This document shows, in pieces, positions 60,263-64,000 of a stretch of DNA of 64,000 bases. Source of the stretch: Bradyrhizobium sp. CCGE-LA001 (GTDB lineage Bacteria > Pseudomonadota > Alphaproteobacteria > Rhizobiales > Xanthobacteraceae). The translations under genes were made by a program, and so were the position numbers. Below the pieces are notes generated by a model, which was given only the letters and a program-made list of their open reading frames with translations, was not told the origin of the DNA and ran no database searches. Each line of letters starts with the position of its first letter. Position 1 is the stretch's first letter. The DNA lies in the NCBI RefSeq assembly GCF_000296215.2, contig NZ_CP013949.1:6999501-7063500 (forward strand), read 5' to 3'.

Positions 60263-62593
60263 TCAGGCGAACGAGCGTGAGGAGAGCGCAACGACCTGAC
60301 CGTCTTGCAGCCGACGACCATGCGAGGCGTTGAGCAATTGGCGCACGCGCACCGCCGGCACCGGCCGGCTGAACAGATAGCCCTGTCCCTCGGTCACCGT
60401 GCCGTCCGCACTGATCAGTTCGAGCTGCTCATTGGTCTCGATGCCCTCGACCACGACGGACATGCCGAGATCCGCCGACAGCCGTGCCACGCCGCGCAGC
60501 AGCGTCAGCGGCCGGTCGGTGTCGATGCCCTCCAGGAAGGAGCGATCGATCTTCACCTTCTGCATCGGGAAATTATGCAGATAGCTGAGGCTGGAATAGC
60601 CGGTCCCGAAATCGTCGAGCGAGATGCGCACGCCGAGCGCATGCAATTGCGACAGGATGTCGTGCGTGAGCTGGGTGTTGCGCAGCAGCGAGGATTCCGT
60701 GATCTCGATCTCCAGGCGGTGGGCCGGAAGCCCCGAGACCTCGAGCGCGTAGCGGATCTCGCTCAGCACGTCGCGCTGATGGAATTGCTGCGGCGAGAAA
60801 TTCACGGCGACGCTGACGCCCTCCGGCCACTTCATGCATTCCATGCAGGCGCGGCGCAGGATCCAGCGGCCGAGATCGACGATCAGGCCCATGTCTTCGG
60901 CGACCGGGATGATGTCGACCGGCGAGACAGTGCCGCGCACCGGATGATTCCAGCGCAGCAGCGCCTCGCAGGTGGTGATCTTGCCGGACCTCAAATTGAC
61001 CAGCGGCTGATAGAAAAGCTCGAACTCCTCGTTGGCGAGCGCCTTGCGCAGGTCGAGCTCGAGGATGCGGCGGGCTTCGACGGTCGCCGCCATCTCGTCG
61101 CGGAAGAAGCAGAAGGTGCCGCGGCCGTCGGCCTTGGCGCGATACAGCGCCATGTCGGCGTTCTTGAGCAGCGTGTCGGCGCTGGTGCCATCCGGCGAGG
61201 TCAGCGCGATGCCGACGCTGGCGCCGATCTCGACCAGATGGTTGTCGATGCGATAGCGCTCGCTCAGCCGCTCGACGATGCGGCGGGCAAGGCTGGCGGC
61301 ATCCTCGGGCGAGGACAGGTTCTGCTGGAACACGACGAACTCGTCGCCGCCAAAACGGGCGACGAAATCCTCCGGGCGCAGCATCTCGCGCAGGCGGTTG
61401 GCGACCGCGCACAGGAGCTGGTCGCCGCAGGGATGACCGAGCGTGTCGTTGACCTGCTTGAACTGATCGAGATCGATGAACAGCAGCGCGGAGAGCCGCT
61501 CGGCGTGGTGCGCGCTCGCCAGCAGCCGCTCGATCTCGTCGCGGAAGCTGACGCGGTTGGGCAGCGCCGTGAGCTCGTCGTAGCGAGCCAGATGGCTGAT
61601 CTTCGCCTCGGCACTCTTGCGCTCGGTGATGTCCTCGAGCAGGAGGACAGCACCTCCGTCCGTCATGGGCTGAATGGTCCATGACAGCGTACGCCCGCGT
61701 GCGAGGTCGGGATCCGTCGTCACGATCTCCCTGTTGCGGAGCTCGCGGATGCCCTGCAGGATCAGATCACCGCTGTCCTTCGAGATGGATTGGGCATCGA
61801 CGCAAGCCGCGATGATGCGCGACGCACTGGCGCCGCTCTTCACGAGATCGTCGGGCAGGCTCATCATCTCGCCGAAACGGTAGTTCATGACCGCGAGCTG
61901 GCCGTCGACGTGGAACATGCACAGGCCGTGCGGCATGTTGTTCAATGCGGTGTCGAATTGGCCGGCCAGCGCCGCTTCGCGCTCGCGCGCGGCCAGTGCG
62001 CGCATGAATATCCGGTGCAGATTGGCCGAGATGCCCATCAGCGAGAACAGGAAAGCCGCGCTGACGATCGACATCGCGACGTAGAACGGCGTGCCGCGCA
62101 GCGCGAGGGCAATGACGATCGGAACGAAGACGAGGCTGACCTGGAGTTGAAAGATCCATTGCCGGCCATAGGCTCTGCCGGCGCCCCCTGCCGCGATTCC
62201 GGTGGTGACGGACAGCGCGATCATATGGGCCACGGCATCGTCGCTGGCCAACAGGGTCGTCGAGCACCACGTCCCGATCGCAGCCGCCTGGATCATCGCG
62301 CCGATCTGGTAACGCTTCTGCCAGCGCGTTGCCCCTTCGGCCGTCAGCGCCGACTTGCGCTTCTGGTACAGATGCAGGTCGAACGCGCGGATGATGCCCG
62401 CGAAGACGAGACATCCGACGCAGGCCCAGATCAGGGGCTCTCCCGTCTTCAACGCAGTCAGCGCCGCGCCGATCGAGACGAATACGAGGCCGGCCAGCAG
62501 CGGACGGGGAGCCTCGAACAGCGAATCGATCAGCGCCGCCGAAATCTTCGGCGATGCCTGCTCAGGTTCTTCGCTCTGGCTTGCGAACTGCAT
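60263..62593 (-). CDS. Membrane GGDEF-EAL protein (c-di-GMP turnover)
   Basis: A 776-residue protein. About six spans fill residues 30-190 (for example LAGLVFVSIGAALTAL, FQLQVSLVFVPIVIALAL), followed by a PAS-like domain (LNNMPHGLCMFHVDGQLAVM), then GGDEF and EAL domains. Both output domains look active: GGDEF is intact (ARFGGDEFVVFQ) with an RxxD inhibitory site (RPED) before it, and EAL has CEALLRW, FSPQQF, EIEITES, LDDFGTGYSSL and EGIETNEQ. So it may be bifunctional, with regulation deciding direction. It lies between tolB and the FeeM-like gene on the same strand. Confidence 0.93.
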   Translation of the reverse strand: MQFASQSEEPEQASPKISAALIDSLFEAPRPLLAGLVFVSIGAALTALKTGEPLIWACVGCLVFAGIIRAFDLHLYQKRKSALTAEGATRWQKRYQIGAMIQAAAIGTWCSTTLLASDDAVAHMIALSVTTGIAAGGAGRAYGRQWIFQLQVSLVFVPIVIALALRGTPFYVAMSIVSAAFLFSLMGISANLHRIFMRALAAREREAALAGQFDTALNNMPHGLCMFHVDGQLAVMNYRFGEMMSLPDDLVKSGASASRIIAACVDAQSISKDSGDLILQGIRELRNREIVTTDPDLARGRTLSWTIQPMTDGGAVLLLEDITERKSAEAKISHLARYDELTALPNRVSFRDEIERLLASAHHAERLSALLFIDLDQFKQVNDTLGHPCGDQLLCAVANRLREMLRPEDFVARFGGDEFVVFQQNLSSPEDAASLARRIVERLSERYRIDNHLVEIGASVGIALTSPDGTSADTLLKNADMALYRAKADGRGTFCFFRDEMAATVEARRILELDLRKALANEEFELFYQPLVNLRSGKITTCEALLRWNHPVRGTVSPVDIIPVAEDMGLIVDLGRWILRRACMECMKWPEGVSVAVNFSPQQFHQRDVLSEIRYALEVSGLPAHRLEIEITESSLLRNTQLTHDILSQLHALGVRISLDDFGTGYSSLSYLHNFPMQKVKIDRSFLEGIDTDRPLTLLRGVARLSADLGMSVVVEGIETNEQLELISADGTVTEGQGYLFSRPVPAVRVRQLLNASHGRRLQDGQVVALSSRSFA

Positions 62594-62727
62594 TTGTGTT
62601 TGTACGCGCGTCCTGTCGGGCGCATACTTTTACTCAGGCCTGATGAAGCCTTTCTGAGTGAACATCGTTAAAGTCGAGTTGTTTTTCGGCAATGACGAAC
62701 CCGTTTCCGCTTAGATTTCAAGCAACT

Positions 62728-62773
62728 AGGCAAGCCTTGCCGGGCGCAAGGTGAAGAAAGGCTTGCCTTGCGC
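62728..62773 (-). promoter_or_regulatory. Overlapping inverted repeats between tolB and the GGDEF-EAL gene
   Basis: Two perfect inverted repeats share bases. One has 11-bp arms AGGCAAGCCTT (62728-62738) and AAGGCTTGCCT (62758-62768). The other has 8-bp arms GCGCAAGG (62744-62751) and CCTTGCGC (62766-62773). Bases 62766-62768 belong to both, and the arms are interleaved, so the two stems exclude each other or form a pseudoknot. It lies 60 bp after the tolB stop on the minus strand. A plain terminator with a T-run is not formed, although an A/T-rich stem (62782-62805) lies nearby. Confidence 0.55.
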
Positions 62774-62832
62774 AGCGAACCCGAAAAAATCGGCACGTTT
62801 TTTCGACAACATCGCGCGTCTGAACGCGTGAA

Positions 62833-64000
62833 TTATTGGCCTGCGGTCGAGGACAATAGCGGCGACCAGGCCGGGTCGGAGGCGAAGCCCGGCGTCGGCA
62901 CCTTGAGCTCGTTGCGACCGGAGATGTCGACGCTGTACAGCGACGGCCCGCCATTGCCACCGGGATCGCGGAAGAACATCAGCACGCGGCCGTTCGGCGA
63001 GAAGGTCGGCCCCTCGTTGTGGAAGCCCGAGGTGAGCAGCCGCTCGCCGGAGCCGTCCGGCTTCATGACGCCGATCGCGAACTGCCCACCGCCCTGCCTG
63101 GTGAAGGCGATGTAGTCGCCCTTCGGCGACCACACCGGCGTCGAATAGCTGGCATTGGTGTCGTCCTTGGAGAAGGAGATCCGCTGCGCCTGCCCGCCGC
63201 CTGCGGCCATCACGTAGATCTGCGACCTGCCGCCGCGATCGGATTCGAAACAGATGCGGGCGCCGTCCGGCGAATAGGACGGCGACGTGTCGATCGCAGG
63301 CGTGTCGGTGAGACGCGTGGTCGAGCGCGAGCGCAGATCCATCACGAACAGGTTGGAGTTGCCGCCCTGCTGCAGGCTCATGATGACGCGCTGGCCGTCC
63401 GGCGAGAAGCGCGGCGCGAAAGTCATGCCGGGGAAGTTGCCGACGATCTCGCGCTGGCCGGTCTCGATGTTGAAGAGATAGACCTTCGGATCGCCCTGGC
63501 CGAACTCCATATAGGTGATCTCTTGCGAGTTCGGCGAGAAGCGCGGCGTCAGCACGAGATCGGAGCCGCGGGTGAGGTAACGCACATTGGCACCGTCCTG
63601 GTCCATCATCGCGAGCCGCTTGACTCGGCGCTCCTTCGGCCCGGTCTCGTCCACGAACACCACGCGGCTGTCGAAATAGCCCTTCTCGCCGGTCATCCGC
63701 TCGTAGATCTGGTCGGAGATGATGTGGGCGATGCGGCGCCAATATTCCGGCGAGGTGAAGTATTGCTGTCCGGTGAGCTGCTGGCCGGAGACCACATCCC
63801 ACAGGCGGAATTCGGCCTTGAGCCGGCCATCCGGCTGCCGCGTCATACGGCCGGTGACGAGGGCCTGCGCGTTGATGGTCTTCCAGTTCTGGAATTGCGG
63901 CGCGACGTCCATGTTGTTGATGCGCTCGATGAACGCAGCCTGGTCGATCGGCGCGAAAAGACCCGAACGCTTCAAATTGTTGGTGATGACCTGCGTGACG
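62833..64000 (-). CDS. tolB: Tol-Pal translocation protein TolB (partial, 5' end outside window)
   Basis: The visible 389 residues cover the TolB N-terminal domain end (VTQVITNNLKRSGLFAPIDQ, DVAPQFQNWKTINAQALVTG) and the C-terminal six-bladed beta-propeller, with its repeated blade motifs SPDGQRVIMS, SPDGARICFES, SPKGDYIAFT and SPNGRVLMFF. The signal peptide lies beyond the right edge. TolB is periplasmic and links Pal to the TolQRA motor at division. The upstream genes tolQRA are expected just outside the window. Its stop is followed by the overlapping inverted repeats and then the GGDEF-EAL gene, in place of pal. Confidence 0.97.
   Translation of the reverse strand, partial: VTQVITNNLKRSGLFAPIDQAAFIERINNMDVAPQFQNWKTINAQALVTGRMTRQPDGRLKAEFRLWDVVSGQQLTGQQYFTSPEYWRRIAHIISDQIYERMTGEKGYFDSRVVFVDETGPKERRVKRLAMMDQDGANVRYLTRGSDLVLTPRFSPNSQEITYMEFGQGDPKVYLFNIETGQREIVGNFPGMTFAPRFSPDGQRVIMSLQQGGNSNLFVMDLRSRSTTRLTDTPAIDTSPSYSPDGARICFESDRGGRSQIYVMAAGGGQAQRISFSKDDTNASYSTPVWSPKGDYIAFTRQGGGQFAIGVMKPDGSGERLLTSGFHNEGPTFSPNGRVLMFFRDPGGNGGPSLYSVDISGRNELKVPTPGFASDPAWSPLLSSTAGQ

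Overview
The window looks like a chromosomal segment from a Bradyrhizobium-type alphaproteobacterium (order Hyphomicrobiales). The sequence is GC-rich throughout. It carries alphaproteobacterial markers such as GapR (DUF2312), paired DUF465 proteins, a split-alpha pntA1/pntA2/pntB transhydrogenase, an aa3-type oxidase subunit IV peptide, DUF1036, DUF1244 and the order tolB...pal-cpoB-tilS-ftsH. Intergenic palindromes match types I recall from bradyrhizobial genomes. No rRNA, tRNA, CRISPR array, insertion sequence, prophage or integrase was seen.

Layout. 0-3.3 kb: 3-oxoacid CoA-transferase (scoA-scoB, minus strand) and a divergent AsmA-family envelope protein. 3.5-10.2 kb: two incomplete ABC importers. 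One has a binding protein and two permeases but no ATPase. The other is potG-potH-potI without a binding protein. A frameshifted DUF6622-like gene lies between them. 10.2-15 kb: a ParE-type toxin-antitoxin pair, a GlpD-like flavoprotein with altered substrate-site residues, and a PAS-GGDEF-EAL protein. 15-21 kb: an FAD oxidoreductase, four small conserved proteins, a diguanylate cyclase, purEK and aquaporin Z. 21-27 kb: ribosomal protein S21, a TPR lipoprotein, a low-complexity membrane-anchored protein, a cupin, two cation/proton antiporters and a hydrolase. 27-33 kb: the pnt operon, the oxidase subunit IV peptide, a Doc/AbrB toxin-antitoxin pair with a perfect palindromic operator candidate, and oligoendopeptidase F.

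33-40 kb: an orphan sigma-54 response regulator, then two cell-wall genes (YcbB-type L,D-transpeptidase and a DUF882/M15-like protein). 40-45 kb: a class III cyclase with TPR repeats, gapR, DUF1244, DUF1036-pyk and a TetR regulator. 45.5-54 kb is a looser, more accessory-looking stretch. It holds a secreted protein built from two diverged copies of one domain, a lone Flp pilin, a GT-C-like membrane protein, a TrpX-type binding protein, a Cache-HAMP adenylate cyclase, a secreted hydrolase and a small secreted protein. It also has the longest gene-poor gaps and several palindromic repeats. 54-64 kb: ftsH, tilS, cpoB and pal, then a FeeM-like acyltransferase and a membrane GGDEF-EAL protein placed between pal and tolB. 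The tolB gene runs off the window.

The region is rich in second-messenger genes: three c-di-GMP proteins and two class III nucleotide cyclases. Envelope maintenance is the other theme (AsmA, Ldt, DUF882, Tol-Pal, FtsH). No complete new multi-gene system stands out. The best leads are the GlpD-like protein with a rewritten active site, the duplicated-domain secreted protein, the FeeM plus c-di-GMP insertion inside the tol-pal locus with a hairpin-switch candidate beside it, and the palindromic operator of the Doc/AbrB module.
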